Assembly (NCBI RefSeq): GCF_001303895.1
Contig: NZ_LJSD01000009.1
Location: forward strand, 82,945-146,944
Direction: 5' to 3'
Length of the DNA: 64,000 nt
Source of the DNA: Mesorhizobium sp. 1M-11
Lineage (GTDB): Bacteria; Pseudomonadota; Alphaproteobacteria; Rhizobiales; Rhizobiaceae
Of the stretch, positions 43,067-52,145 are shown in pieces. The position numbers were made by a program, and so were the translations under genes. Each line of letters starts with the position of its first letter. The first letter of the stretch is position 1. Under the pieces are notes generated by a model, which worked only from the letters and a program-made list of their open reading frames with translations, had not been told where the DNA came from and made no database searches.

Positions 43067-43480
43067 TTACGTCAGCATACGATGCCTTGCCTTGGCCGAA
43101 CGCTCGATGGCCGCGACCGTCAGCGTGTCGAGGTCGAGCGCGCGGCGGATGAGTTGCAGCACACGCACTTCCTCCATTCGCATTTCGAGATCGACGGCGG
43201 CGACCTCGAAGGCAGCCGCATAGGCGGTGTCATGGAGCCGTTCCGGCAAAGCCTTGGCCGCCTTGGCGAGCACGCCGTCCAGCCCATCCTTCTCATGCAG
43301 CAACTTCTGGCATTTCTGCGCGATCGCAACGAGCTTGCCGCGGTTGAAGTCCTCGAAGACCGGCCATGAGGAGACCACGTCGCCGATGCGCGCCAATTCC
43401 ACGTCGGTCATGTCGCGGTCGGAAGCCGAGGTGATCACCATCAGGTGGATCAGGGCTTCGTGCGGGTTGAGGCCTGGCAT
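43067..43480 (-). CDS. TerB-like tellurite-resistance family protein
   Basis: A 137-aa all-helical protein of the TerB group. Characteristic parts are HEALIHLMVITSASDRDMTD and KALPERLHDTAYAAAFEVAA, followed by DLEMRMEEVRVLQLIRRALD. TerB-type domains are acidic metal-binding helical bundles. ATG at 43480 has CGGAGA upstream. It lies downstream of the arsenic operon on the same strand (106 bp), but nothing shows a link with arsenic. Confidence 0.75.
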   Translation of the reverse strand: MPGLNPHEALIHLMVITSASDRDMTDVELARIGDVVSSWPVFEDFNRGKLVAIAQKCQKLLHEKDGLDGVLAKAAKALPERLHDTAYAAAFEVAAVDLEMRMEEVRVLQLIRRALDLDTLTVAAIERSAKARHRMLT

Positions 43481-43586
43481 CGTGTCTCCGTTTGGTTCGC
43501 CATTGGACAGGTTGAAGCTAAGAGCGAAGCAGGGCCGCAACAAGGAGAGATGCCGGAAATCGTCGATGCTGCGCGCTGAGGACAGA

Positions 43587-44762
43587 TCAGGCTCGACGGA
43601 TCATCAGGAAGGCCAGCACGGCGAGCGCGCCGGCCATGACGGCTATGGCAAGCGATGGGACGACACCGATCCGGATCATACCGAACGCCAGCGCGAAGGG
43701 CGCGGTTGCCGAAACGACCAGTCGCGCCGAGTTCACCTTGCCTTGCAACCTGCCATAGCCCTCGCTGCCGAACAGATGAAGCGGCAGCGTGCCCGACACG
43801 ATGCTGAGCAGCCCATTGCCCAGGCCGAACAGGATGGCGAATGCCATGGCACCGGCGACCGATGGCGCGGTCCAAGCCAGCACCGCCACGCCAATCGGCA
43901 TCAATGTGGCGGCTATCACCGCCAATATCACCGGCGACAGGTTGCGGCCGAACCCCATATTGATGAGGCGGCTTACCACCTGCGAGGGTCCGAACAACGT
44001 TCCGATGAGTGCCGCCGAAGCCCCGAGGCCAAGGCCTGAGAGCAACGGCACCATGTGCACCAGAATGGCAGAGCCGACCAGCGATTGCAGGGCAAAGCCG
44101 GTGACCATCAAGGCAAAGCCGATCCGTTTCCTGTCATCCGGCAATTGTCCCACGACAGGCGCCGGCATCGCCGAAGCCATGGCCCGGCTGCGGGCCAGAC
44201 CGGTGGACAACCACCCATGCAATGGCAAGCAGACGACCAGATTGAGCGCGGCAAAGACCAGATAGACCTGTTGCCATGTCAGCACCTGGTGCAGCGCCGT
44301 CGTTATCGGCCAGAATACGGTGGAGGCAAACCCGCCGATCAAGGTGAGATAGGTGATGCTGCGCGCCGCCACCTGCGGGCGCAATTGCACCAGAAGCGCA
44401 AACGCCGCACCATACTGGACGAGGTTCGAAGCCAGTTCCAAGGCAATCAATGCCGCCACAAAGACGCCACCGTTGGGAGCCGCAGCGCAGGCCGCAAGTG
44501 CTGCCGCGGCCAGCAATGAGCCGGCCGACATCATGCGCCCGGCGCCATATTGGTCGATCAGGCGACCGAACCAGGGGGCGGCGAAACCGCCAGCCAGAAG
44601 CGCGGCCGACAGCGCACCGAACACCCACTCCCTGGACCAGCCAAGGTCGCGGGCCATATCCGGCGCCAGAATGCTGAAGCTGTAATACAGCGTGCCATAG
44701 GCGATGATCTGCGTGACGCCGAGCGCCACCACAGCAGCGAACGGCGTCCGCGCAGTCGTCAT
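43587..44762 (-). CDS. MFS transporter of the arsenic operon (ArsK-like)
   Basis: A 391-aa, 12-span MFS protein. Motif A appears as [15 protein letters not shown] (about 64-78). The last gene of arsR-acr3-arsC-arsH, it overlaps the arsH stop by four bases (ATGA), so it belongs to the operon. In rhizobia the MFS protein ArsK exports arsenite, antimonite and trivalent organoarsenicals. ArsJ is less likely, because no glyceraldehyde-3-phosphate dehydrogenase gene is present. The substrate is inferred from context. Confidence 0.78.
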   Translation of the reverse strand: MTTARTPFAAVVALGVTQIIAYGTLYYSFSILAPDMARDLGWSREWVFGALSAALLAGGFAAPWFGRLIDQYGAGRMMSAGSLLAAAALAACAAAPNGGVFVAALIALELASNLVQYGAAFALLVQLRPQVAARSITYLTLIGGFASTVFWPITTALHQVLTWQQVYLVFAALNLVVCLPLHGWLSTGLARSRAMASAMPAPVVGQLPDDRKRIGFALMVTGFALQSLVGSAILVHMVPLLSGLGLGASAALIGTLFGPSQVVSRLINMGFGRNLSPVILAVIAATLMPIGVAVLAWTAPSVAGAMAFAILFGLGNGLLSIVSGTLPLHLFGSEGYGRLQGKVNSARLVVSATAPFALAFGMIRIGVVPSLAIAVMAGALAVLAFLMIRRA

Positions 44763-45463
44763 TGCGAGGACAGGCCGACGCGCTGGCCCAGCTTCCGGGC
44801 GCTTTCCTTGCGTTCGCTGTAGCGATCGGTCAGATGGTCGGTGACGCCGCGGGTAAGGAGCGTGAACTTCATCAATTCTTCCATCACATCGACGACGCGA
44901 TCATAGAAGGAGGAGGGCTTCATGCGCCCGGCTTCGTCGAATTCCTGCCACGCCTTGGCGACCGAGGACTGGTTGGGGATGGTGACCATGCGCATCCAGC
45001 GGCCAAGGACGCGCATCTGGTTGAGGGCATTGAAGGACTGCGAGCCTCCGGATACCTGCATCAGGGCAAGGGTCCGCCCCTGTGTCGGACGTATCGCGCC
45101 ACCGGGCAGAGGGATCCAGTCAATCTGCGCCTTCATCACCGCACTCATCGCGCCATGCCGCTCCGGGCTGGTCCACACCTGCCCTTCCGACCAGAGCATG
45201 GCCTCGCGCAGTTCCTGCACCTTCGGATGATCGGCAAAGGCATCGTCCGGCAAGGGTAGGCCATTGGCGTGATAGACATGCGTTTCCGCTCCCATGGCAT
45301 CGAGCAGCCGCTGCGCTTCGAAGGTAAGGAACCGGCTGTAGGAGCGGTCGCGCAGCGAGCCGTAAAGCAGCAGGATGCGCGGCTTGTGCGCCGGAAAGGC
45401 CTCCCTCAAGGCGTCTGGCCGCGGCAGACGGAAGGAGTCGCGGTCAAGACCGGGCAGATCCAT
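44759..45463 (-). CDS. arsH: ArsH NADPH-dependent flavin reductase
   Basis: A 234-aa ArsH. The flavodoxin-like FMN loop is [20 protein letters not shown] (about 30-49). [20 protein letters not shown] and [20 protein letters not shown] are conserved in the family. ArsH oxidises trivalent organoarsenicals to less toxic pentavalent forms and reduces flavin/metals. The start at 45463 lies just after the arsC stop, so translation is coupled. A longer frame is not supported. Confidence 0.93.
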   Translation of the reverse strand: MDLPGLDRDSFRLPRPDALREAFPAHKPRILLLYGSLRDRSYSRFLTFEAQRLLDAMGAETHVYHANGLPLPDDAFADHPKVQELREAMLWSEGQVWTSPERHGAMSAVMKAQIDWIPLPGGAIRPTQGRTLALMQVSGGSQSFNALNQMRVLGRWMRMVTIPNQSSVAKAWQEFDEAGRMKPSSFYDRVVDVMEELMKFTLLTRGVTDHLTDRYSERKESARKLGQRVGLSSQ

Positions 45464-45465
45464 CG

Positions 45466-45879
45466 TCAGCGCGGCTTCCGTTCGTAGGCGACATGTTCGC
45501 CGTCTTCCTTGGTGAAGGCGGCAACGGGGTTGTCGAGCAGATCGAGCACCGCCTCCGATGGGCGACAAAGCACTGTGCCCTTCGGCGTCTCGACGATCGG
45601 CCGGTTGATGAGGATCGGGTGCGTCAGCATGAAGTCGATCAGCTCATCGTCCGACCATTTCGGATCGCCCAGGCCGAGCTCGCCATAGGGCGTGCCTTTC
45701 TCGCGCAGCAACTGGCGCGGCGTGATCTTCATTGAGGCGAGCAGCTCGACCAGCCTTTCGCGCGACGGTGGGTGGGCCAGGTATTCGAGGATGACCGGCT
45801 TCTCGCCGCTGGCCTCGATCATCGCCAGCGTGTTGCGGGACGTACCGCAGTCCGGATTGTGATAGATGGTGACCGTCAT
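45466..45879 (-). CDS. arsC: Arsenate reductase, glutaredoxin type
   Basis: A 137-aa ArsC. The catalytic cysteine is in [20 protein letters not shown] (Cys11). The three arginines of the arsenate site lie in the C-terminal half ([12 protein letters not shown] and [10 protein letters not shown]). It reduces arsenate to arsenite with glutaredoxin/glutathione. ATG overlaps the acr3 stop (ATGA, 45876-45879). The longer open frame upstream is a shadow of acr3 and arsR. Confidence 0.94.
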   Translation of the reverse strand: MTVTIYHNPDCGTSRNTLAMIEASGEKPVILEYLAHPPSRERLVELLASMKITPRQLLREKGTPYGELGLGDPKWSDDELIDFMLTHPILINRPIVETPKGTVLCRPSEAVLDLLDNPVAAFTKEDGEHVAYERKPR

Positions 45880-46937
45880 TGCACTCTTTCCGTTTCGATG
45901 GTGCGCGCGACTTTCAAACCGCGTTCGTACCAGCCTTTGCTGCGGTTCACGATCCAGACGACCGAGAGCATCACCGGCACCTCGACCAGCACGCCGACGA
46001 CGGTGGCGAGCGCCGCCCCGGAGTTGAAGCCGAACAGGCTGATGGCGGCGGCAACCGCCAGCTCGAAGAAGTTGGAAGCGCCGATCAGCGCCGAGGGACC
46101 GGCCACGCAATGCTGCTCGCCGCTGACGCGGTTGAGCAGATAGGCGAGCCCGGCATTGAAATAGACCTGGATCAGGATCGGTACGGCCAGCAGCGCGATG
46201 ACCAGCGGCTGCGCTATGATCTGCTCGCCCTGGAAGCCGAACAACAAAACCAGCGTTGCCAAAAGCGCTGCCAGCGACAGAGGCTGCAGCGTCTTCAGCA
46301 GGCGCTCCAGGGACGGCTGGCCGCCGGATGCCAGAAGCTGGCGGCGCACCAGCTGGGCGACGATCACCGGAATGACGATGTAGAGAACGACGGAAAGTAC
46401 CAGCGTGCCCCACGGCACGGTGATGGCCGAAAGGCCGAGCAACAGGCCGACGATCGGCGCAAAGGCGACGACCATGATGGCGTCGTTCAAGGCAACCTGG
46501 GACAGCGTGAAATGCGGCTCGCCCCGGGTCAGGTTCGACCAGACGAAGACCATGGCCGTGCAGGGCGCGGCCGCCAGGATGATCAGGCCGGCAATGTAGG
46601 AATCGATCTGACCGACCGGTAGATAGGGCCGGAACAGCCAGCCGATGAACAGCCAGCCCAACAGCGCCATCGAGAACGGCTTGACGGCCCAGTTGATGAA
46701 CAGCGTAACCCCGATGCCGCGCCAGTGGCGGCCGACTTCCCCAAGTGCCGCGAAATCGATCTTGAGCAGCATCGGCACGACCATCAGCCAGATCAGCGCC
46801 GCCACCGGCAGATTGACCCTGGCGATCTCGGCCGCGCCGACGAATTGGAACAGGCCGGGGAAGAGGTGGCCGAGCAGGACGCCGGCGACGATGCACAGGC
46901 CGACCCACAGGGTCAGGTAACGTTCGAATGTTGTCAT
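45876..46937 (-). CDS. acr3: Arsenite efflux transporter Acr3
   Basis: A 353-aa protein with ten membrane spans, of the Acr3 (BASS) family. The essential cysteine is in AAAPCTAMVFVWSNL (about residue 120), with the conserved Glu in VLVEVPVMLSVVWIVN. It exports arsenite, the product of ArsC. It follows arsR by 14 bp. Confidence 0.95.
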   Translation of the reverse strand: MTTFERYLTLWVGLCIVAGVLLGHLFPGLFQFVGAAEIARVNLPVAALIWLMVVPMLLKIDFAALGEVGRHWRGIGVTLFINWAVKPFSMALLGWLFIGWLFRPYLPVGQIDSYIAGLIILAAAPCTAMVFVWSNLTRGEPHFTLSQVALNDAIMVVAFAPIVGLLLGLSAITVPWGTLVLSVVLYIVIPVIVAQLVRRQLLASGGQPSLERLLKTLQPLSLAALLATLVLLFGFQGEQIIAQPLVIALLAVPILIQVYFNAGLAYLLNRVSGEQHCVAGPSALIGASNFFELAVAAAISLFGFNSGAALATVVGVLVEVPVMLSVVWIVNRSKGWYERGLKVARTIETERVQ

Positions 46938-46951
46938 CGGTCAGGGTCTTC

Positions 46952-47305
46952 TCATTGAACGATGTCTTTGGCTGGCGCGCAGCAAGACGCTGCGGTGACG
47001 ACAGGCGCACAGACCTCCGGATGACCCGCACAGCAATCCTCCATGAGGAAGCGGATCAGGCCGCTCAATGCATCATATTCGGCGCTGTAGATGATCGAGC
47101 GGGCATCGCGCCGGGCCGTGGCCAATCCCGCCCGCTCGAGTTCCTTCAGATGAAAAGACACGTTGGAAGCCGACACTTCGGCCTTCCCGGCGATGGCTCC
47201 GGCGGCAATGCCGTCGGGACCAGCAACCACCAGCATGCGCAGGATGCGCAGCCTGGTTTCCTGCGACAAGGCTCCGAATGCCGCGAGGGCTTGACGTTCA
47301 TCCAT
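46952..47305 (-). CDS. arsR: ArsR arsenite-responsive repressor
   Basis: A 117-aa ArsR/SmtB repressor. The winged HTH has GKAEVSASNVSFHLKELERA (about 41-60). The arsenite site is not the usual CVC in the recognition helix. Cysteines cluster at the C-terminus instead: EDCCAGHPEVCAP and SCCAPAK, as in other rhizobial ArsR groups with C-terminal cysteine pairs. It should repress its own operon and the divergent DUF6428-type gene through 47313-47341. Confidence 0.92.
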   Translation of the reverse strand: MDERQALAAFGALSQETRLRILRMLVVAGPDGIAAGAIAGKAEVSASNVSFHLKELERAGLATARRDARSIIYSAEYDALSGLIRFLMEDCCAGHPEVCAPVVTAASCCAPAKDIVQ

Positions 47306-47312
47306 ATTTCAA

Positions 47313-47341
47313 TAATCCTAAAAATATCAAAATGAGGATTA
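47313..47341. promoter_or_regulatory. ArsR operator between arsR and the DUF6428-type gene
   Basis: TAATCCT (47313-47319) and AGGATTA (47335-47341) are perfect inverted arms separated by 15 bp of AT-rich DNA. The right arm overlaps the ribosome site GAGG of the divergent gene, so bound ArsR can block both directions. Confidence 0.7.
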
Positions 47342-47347
47342 GCGCAG

Positions 47348-47872
47348 ATGAACGCTCTTGGCAACGTCGATGTTTCGGCGCCGGCAATCGCAGACGACAT
47401 CACGATCGGTGACTTGCTGGAGGCGCTTGGCGGTCATCCGTCCAGCCGCCTCACCTTCCGCTATGGCGGTCGGCCGCTGCGCAAGGGCTATCATGTGACC
47501 GAAGTGAAGGCCGGGAACTTCGCCGGCCTCGACTGCGGCGCCAATCCGGAAGCCTGGACGGAAATCTTCGTGCAGCTCTGGGATGTCGACGACGCGCCGG
47601 AGCAGATGACGGTCGGGAAGTTCGCCGCCATCATCGGCAAGGTCGCCGACCACCTTTCACTCGACCGCAGCGCCCGGCTGACCTTCGAGGTGAGCGACGG
47701 AATCCAGCCGATGCAGTTGCACCGCGCAGCCACCCCTTCGATGGTCGCCGATGAGATCGTCGTCGAGCTGTCGCCACGACCGGCAAGCTGCAAGCCACGC
47801 GACCGCTGGTTGGCGGAACAGCAGGCGATGAGTTCCTGCTGCGGGCCGACAAGCTCGCAATGCTGCGGGTAA
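47348..47872 (+). CDS. Arsenic-cluster protein, DUF6428-like, with Cys-rich tail
   Basis: A 174-aa protein found divergent from arsR, matching the DUF6428 family that accompanies ars genes. Recognisable parts are TIGDLLEALGGHPSSRLTFR, YGGRPLRKGYHVTEVKAGNF and CGANPEAWTEIFVQLWDVDD. The last residues are SSCCGPTSSQCCG, two vicinal cysteine pairs that could bind arsenite or antimonite. There is no signal peptide, so it is cytoplasmic. It may be an arsenite chaperone or sensor, but no function is established. GAGG lies nine bases before the ATG. Confidence 0.8.
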   Translation: MNALGNVDVSAPAIADDITIGDLLEALGGHPSSRLTFRYGGRPLRKGYHVTEVKAGNFAGLDCGANPEAWTEIFVQLWDVDDAPEQMTVGKFAAIIGKVADHLSLDRSARLTFEVSDGIQPMQLHRAATPSMVADEIVVELSPRPASCKPRDRWLAEQQAMSSCCGPTSSQCCG

Positions 47873-47999
47873 CCGGATTGGACACCCGCACCGCTGGGTG
47901 CAGCCACTGTCTCCTAGCGGGAAAAGGGAGGTTACGTCGCCCCAGCCCAGGAAAATGCCCGAAATCGTTGACGACCTGGTGCGTCACGGAGCCCCTTGC

Positions 48000-48049
48000 G
48001 CATGATCTTGGTCCGAAAAGTCTTCAACTTTGCGGGATCATGCTCTAGA
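48000..48049. repeat. Degenerate GCATGATC palindrome
   Basis: GCATGATC (48000-48007) and GATCATGC (48036-48043) are inverted arms, followed by CTCTAGAG. It is a diverged relative of 22227-22270. The rest of the gap 47873-48096 shows nothing clear. Confidence 0.6.
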
Positions 48050-48096
48050 GCAGGCCGTCCGGCACCGTGGCCGGGCTTTGTTTCAGGGCATCCGTT

Positions 48097-49749
48097 ATGG
48101 CCATATCCAATTCGATCGATCTCAATCCCGAACTCCTTGCCGCCGCAGTCGAGAGCAAAGCATGGCCGTTCGAGGAAGCCAAAAAGATCGTCGAACGCTA
48201 CAAAGGCCGCGAGTTCCCGGAGACCGTGCTGTTCGAGACAGGCTACGGCCCGTCCGGCCTGCCGCATATCGGCACCTTCGGCGAGGTGGCGCGCACGACC
48301 ATGGTGCGCCATGCCTTCCATGTGCTGACCAGGGGCGAGGTGAAGACCAAGCTGCTCTGCTTCTCCGACGACATGGACGGCATGCGCAAGATCCCGGAAA
48401 ACGTGCCGGACCGCGCTGCGCTCGAACCATACCTTCAGATGCCGCTCACTGTCGTGCCGAACCCGTTCGGCGGCGACTACAAGAGCTTCGGCGACCACAA
48501 CAACACGATGCTGCGGCGTTTCCTCGACACGTTCGGCTTCGACTATGAGTTCGCCAGCGCGACGGAGTATTACAAGGCCGGCCGCTTCGACGAGATGCTG
48601 CTGCGCGCCGCCGAGAAGTACGACGCCATCATGAAGGTGATGCTGCCGACGCTGGGCGAAGAACGTCAGGCGACCTATAGCCCCTTCCTGCCGATCTCGC
48701 CGAAGAGCGGCCGCGTGCTCTACGTGCCGATGAAGCATGTCGACGCCAAGGCCGGCACCATCACCTTCGACGACGAGGACGGCACCGAGACGACGCTGCC
48801 AGTGACCGGCGGCGCGGTGAAGATGCAGTGGAAGCCGGATTTCGGAATGCGCTGGGCAGCGCTTGGCGTCGATTTCGAGATGTTCGGCAAGGACCACCAG
48901 ACCAATGCAGTGGTCTACGACAAGATCTGCAACATCCTCGGCGGCCGCGCGCCGGAGCATTTCGTCTACGAACTGTTCCTCGACGAGAACGGCCAGAAGA
49001 TCTCGAAGTCGAAGGGCAACGGCCTGACCATCGACGAGTGGCTGACCTTCGCGCCGACCGAGAGCCTCGGCCTCTACATGTATCAGCGGCCAAGGCAGGC
49101 CAAGAAGCTCTATTTCGACGTCATCCCGAAGGCGGTGGACGAATATTATTCCTTCCTCTCGGCGTATCCGCGCCAGGAGTGGAAGGAGCGGCTCGGCAAT
49201 CCGGTCTGGCACATGCATGATGGCAACCCGCCGGCCATCGACCTGCCGGTGTCGTTCGCGCTGCTGCTCAATCTGGTCAGCGCCTCGAACGCCCAGAACA
49301 AGGATGTGCTGTGGGGTTTCATCTCGCGCCACGCTCAGGGTGTGACGCCGGCCACGCATCCCGAACTCGACAAGCTGACCGGCTACGCGATCCGCTATTT
49401 CGACGATTTCGTGAAGCCGACCAAGGTCTATCGGGCCCCCGACGACGTCGAGCGCGAGGCGCTGACCAAGCTTTCGGATACGCTGGCTGCGCTGCCTGCC
49501 GGCGCCAATGGCGAGGCGATCCAGAACAGCGCGCTCAACGTCGCGCGCAAGATCGAGCGCTATCAGGACCACAGCAAGCAGAGCCCGGAAGGCGGCCCCG
49601 GCGTGTCGGTGGCCTTCTTCCAGATGATCTACCAGGTGCTGATCGGCCAGGAACGTGGCCCGCGCTTCGGCTCGTTTGCCGAACTCTACGGCATAGCCGA
49701 AACGCGCGCGCTCATTGCCCAGGCGCTGGAGGGAAAGCTCGCAGCGTAG
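48097..49749 (+). CDS. lysK: Class I lysyl-tRNA synthetase
   Basis: A 550-aa class I LysRS, the form used by archaea and many alphaproteobacteria instead of class II LysS. The HIGH-type motif is [13 protein letters not shown] (about residues 43-55). The KMSKS-type motif is [10 protein letters not shown] (about 299-308). The C-terminal anticodon-binding helices end EGKLAA. The start at 48097 gives [10 protein letters not shown]. Its last 38 bp overlap the end of the convergent thermonuclease-like gene. Confidence 0.95.
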   Translation: MAISNSIDLNPELLAAAVESKAWPFEEAKKIVERYKGREFPETVLFETGYGPSGLPHIGTFGEVARTTMVRHAFHVLTRGEVKTKLLCFSDDMDGMRKIPENVPDRAALEPYLQMPLTVVPNPFGGDYKSFGDHNNTMLRRFLDTFGFDYEFASATEYYKAGRFDEMLLRAAEKYDAIMKVMLPTLGEERQATYSPFLPISPKSGRVLYVPMKHVDAKAGTITFDDEDGTETTLPVTGGAVKMQWKPDFGMRWAALGVDFEMFGKDHQTNAVVYDKICNILGGRAPEHFVYELFLDENGQKISKSKGNGLTIDEWLTFAPTESLGLYMYQRPRQAKKLYFDVIPKAVDEYYSFLSAYPRQEWKERLGNPVWHMHDGNPPAIDLPVSFALLLNLVSASNAQNKDVLWGFISRHAQGVTPATHPELDKLTGYAIRYFDDFVKPTKVYRAPDDVEREALTKLSDTLAALPAGANGEAIQNSALNVARKIERYQDHSKQSPEGGPGVSVAFFQMIYQVLIGQERGPRFGSFAELYGIAETRALIAQALEGKLAA

Positions 49750-50701
49750 GGTCGCCACCGGGAACCTGGCCCGGTCCAGTTGGCGGCTGATTGTTGATCG
49801 CCGGCGGGGCAACCAGGCCGGAACTGTCGATGATGGAACTCGGCACCGCTGCGGGTGCCGAGACCGGTGGCGGTGCCGGCGGCAGGCCGGTCATTTCCGG
49901 CGCCTTGCCGAAAATGCCCTTCTTCTCCGTCTTCGCCTTTTCGCCTGCTTCCACGTAAGGACCGCCGGCAACGGGCCGCGCCCAGCCGTTGGAAACCAGC
50001 CACTGGCCGACATCGACCTTGCCGATGCGGCAGGAAGCCGAGATCAGGTCCCGCCCGCCCTCGGGCGGCACGACGCAGTTGACGGCGCGATGGCCGACGA
50101 AGGCGCGGAAAGCCGAGCGGGCGCGTATGCCGCAGGGCCATGATTTGCCGGCCTCATCGGTACAGGTCTCGTTCTCCGGCGTGATATCGACGCCCGAGAC
50201 GGCAACCGAATAGCCCTTGGCCTCGATGCGGCCGGCAGCGGGCGCCACCGGCTGGTAGAGCGGCGTGCCTTTCCATTTGTCCGGCATGGCGAGCTTCTTC
50301 GGCTGTGCCTGCGAAAGCTTGCTCAGCGGCGCGCGCGGTTCGATGCGCTGCAAGGCGGTCGGATCGCTCGGAGGCGCCGCCATCATCGGATCGATCGTCC
50401 GCGACGCGGCCTGCGCCTGTTGCTGGATGGCTTGCAGTTGATCGGTTTGCTGGGGTGCGGCCTGCGACGGGTCCGGCTGCGCGGCGGTTTGGCCCGACTG
50501 CTGCGGCTCTGGCGGAAGCGGGGCATCATTGCCGGCCGGCTCGTCGACAGCCGGAGGATCGCCCAGCATGTCCAGCGTCGGCACGTCTTCGTCGGATATC
50601 TCGACCTTGCTGCCTTCCGTGGCGATGCGGCCTCCCGCAACGATGGCCGCGGCGGAAGCACCGAGCACCAGCACGGCAAGCACTGCGGGAAGCGGTCTCA
50701 C
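49712..50701 (-). CDS. Thermonuclease-like (SNase-fold) protein with proline/glutamine-rich region
   Basis: A 329-aa protein. A signal-anchor ([20 protein letters not shown], residues 4-23) is followed by a disordered Pro/Gln/Ala-rich stretch (about 45-130). A staphylococcal-nuclease-like domain (about 145-265) has [32 protein letters not shown] and [20 protein letters not shown]. The C-terminus is again Pro-rich. Catalytic Arg/Asp/Glu residues typical of active thermonucleases are only partly visible, so it may be non-catalytic. GTG start. The stop region overlaps lysK by 38 bp in antisense. It follows the S24 repressor by nine bp. Confidence 0.72.
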   Translation of the reverse strand: MRPLPAVLAVLVLGASAAAIVAGGRIATEGSKVEISDEDVPTLDMLGDPPAVDEPAGNDAPLPPEPQQSGQTAAQPDPSQAAPQQTDQLQAIQQQAQAASRTIDPMMAAPPSDPTALQRIEPRAPLSKLSQAQPKKLAMPDKWKGTPLYQPVAPAAGRIEAKGYSVAVSGVDITPENETCTDEAGKSWPCGIRARSAFRAFVGHRAVNCVVPPEGGRDLISASCRIGKVDVGQWLVSNGWARPVAGGPYVEAGEKAKTEKKGIFGKAPEMTGLPPAPPPVSAPAAVPSSIIDSSGLVAPPAINNQPPTGPGQVPGGDPTLRAFPPAPGQ

Positions 50702-50710
50702 GCCGCCATC

Positions 50711-51349
50711 CTACTGGCTTGCCCAGACGATGCGGGCCACCCATTCCACTTCCATCATCGGCAGATCGCGGTTGGGATGGTCCGGATTGAGCGAGAGCAG
50801 CGAGATGGTGCGTGCCGTCTGGCGCTCCAGCACCTTGGCCATGACTTCGCCGGAACCGGTCTTGACGACGACGCGGTCGCCCCGGCGCACGGTGGCACCC
50901 GGTTCCACGATCAAAACATCGCCATTGCGGTAAAGCGGTAGCATCGAATCGCCCTGGACCTTCAAGGCGTAAGCCGTATCGGTGGATTGCGCCGGCAATT
51001 CGACCAGATCCCAGCCTTGCCCGACAGGGAAGCCGGCATCGTCGAAATAACCACCGGCGCCGGCCTGCGCGAAACCGACCAGTGGCACCCCAGTACCTGA
51101 ACCGCGTGGACGCGCCTGCCTGTCCTGGATCAGTCCCATGAATTCATCCAGCGTCGCGCCCGTCGCCTCCATGATCTTGGCCAGCGATTCGGTCGATGGC
51201 CAGCGCGGGCGTCCGTCGGACGACTGCCGCTTCGACTTGTTGAAGGCCGTGGAGTCGAGGCCGGCGCGCCTGGCGAGCCCGGAGGCCGACAGCGAATAGC
51301 GCTCCGCCAGGGCATCTATCGCGGCCCAGACACGATCATGCGAGAGCAC
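50711..51349 (-). CDS. S24 family repressor (HTH plus LexA-like peptidase)
   Basis: A 212-aa protein. An XRE-like HTH (about 1-65, YSLSASGLARRAGLDSTAFN) is fused to an S24 peptidase domain. The Ser/Lys dyad is in QGDSMLPLYRNGD (Ser about 136) and VMAKVLERQT (Lys about 170). A cleavable Ala-Gly site is seen at FAQAGAGGYF. Such proteins are self-cleaving phage-type or SOS-type repressors, but no other phage genes are near. GTG start after GGGAGC. It is co-directional with the thermonuclease-like gene. Confidence 0.85.
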   Translation of the reverse strand: MLSHDRVWAAIDALAERYSLSASGLARRAGLDSTAFNKSKRQSSDGRPRWPSTESLAKIMEATGATLDEFMGLIQDRQARPRGSGTGVPLVGFAQAGAGGYFDDAGFPVGQGWDLVELPAQSTDTAYALKVQGDSMLPLYRNGDVLIVEPGATVRRGDRVVVKTGSGEVMAKVLERQTARTISLLSLNPDHPNRDLPMMEVEWVARIVWASQ

Positions 51350-51512
51350 GGCTCGCTCCCTTCGAACAGGAAAAAATACCTTTCCGAGTTCTAACCTTGG
51401 CTCCCCGTGCTGTCCAGACGCAAGCCGCCTTTATGGACAGACAAGCACTCCCTCGTCAGCTCCGTAAACCGAAGACATCTGGATGGCATGGCCGGTTTGC
51501 AGCCGTATCCCG

Positions 51513-51536
51513 CATTGACAATTTTTTTTGTCAATG
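51513..51536. promoter_or_regulatory. Operator of the ArsR/SRPBCC pair
   Basis: A perfect 9-bp inverted repeat CATTGACAA / TTGTCAATG with a six-T spacer lies 13 bp before the ArsR-type gene. It fits an autoregulatory operator. TTGACA within it could also be a -35 box. Confidence 0.7.
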
Positions 51537-51549
51537 CTAATCTGCAGTG

Positions 51550-52134
51550 ATGATCGAAGTGGAAGTCATCGAAACCGCTGTTGTGGCCACAACCGCCCTA
51601 GATCCGATCCGATCCCGGCTTCTGGCGGAACTCACGCAGCCCGCCTCCGCGGCAACTCTGGCTGTACGGGTGGGTCTCACACGTCAGAAGGTGAACTATC
51701 ACCTTCGCGCACTGGAGGAGCACAAACTGGTTGTTCCGGTCGAGGAACGGCAGTGGGGTGGGCTTACCGAGCGGCTGGTGATCGCGACCGCTTCGTCTTA
51801 TCTCATTTCCCCGGCAGCACTGGGGTCGATTGGAGCCGATCCTTCACGGAATCAGGATCGGCTTTCGGCCGGCTACCTCATCGCGCTCGCGGGGCGTGCC
51901 ATCCGCGAAGTCGGAGATTTGTGGCGCAGAGCCCAAGGTAAGGGGAAGCGGCTTGCCACCCTGTCGATCGACACAACCATCCATTTCCGATCACCCGCCG
52001 ATCGCGCCGCCTTCGCAGCCGATCTGACCAACACGGTCGCCGCGCTGGCGGCTCGCTATCACGACGACACGGCACCCGGAGGACGACCGCACCGGCTTGT
52101 GGTGGCGGCCTATCCCGCTCCCAGCGACGCCTGA
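51550..52134 (+). CDS. ArsR-family winged-helix regulator
   Basis: A 194-aa HTH protein. The winged helix (about 17-70) reads RSRLLAELTQPASAATLAVR and VGLTRQKVNYHLRALEEHKL. No metal-binding cysteines are present, so it is not a metal sensor. The C-terminal 110 residues resemble the helical part of ArsR-type regulators that pair with SRPBCC proteins. It is followed by the SRPBCC gene after 11 bp. ATG at 51550 rather than the preceding GTG. The effector is unknown. Confidence 0.8.
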   Translation: MIEVEVIETAVVATTALDPIRSRLLAELTQPASAATLAVRVGLTRQKVNYHLRALEEHKLVVPVEERQWGGLTERLVIATASSYLISPAALGSIGADPSRNQDRLSAGYLIALAGRAIREVGDLWRRAQGKGKRLATLSIDTTIHFRSPADRAAFAADLTNTVAALAARYHDDTAPGGRPHRLVVAAYPAPSDA

Positions 52135-52145
52135 AAGGAAGTTCG

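Noticed and set aside
43587..44762. ArsJ
   Set aside because: ArsJ works with a dedicated glyceraldehyde-3-phosphate dehydrogenase encoded next to it. None is present, so an ArsK-like role is more likely.
45466..47031. A 521-codon minus-strand frame covering arsC, acr3 and arsR
   Set aside because: Only its last 138 codons are arsC. The upstream part is a shadow of acr3 and arsR in another frame, and arsC has its own start overlapping the acr3 stop.
50711..51349. Prophage marker
   Set aside because: The S24 repressor is the only phage-like gene. No integrase, structural genes or attachment sites were found around it.
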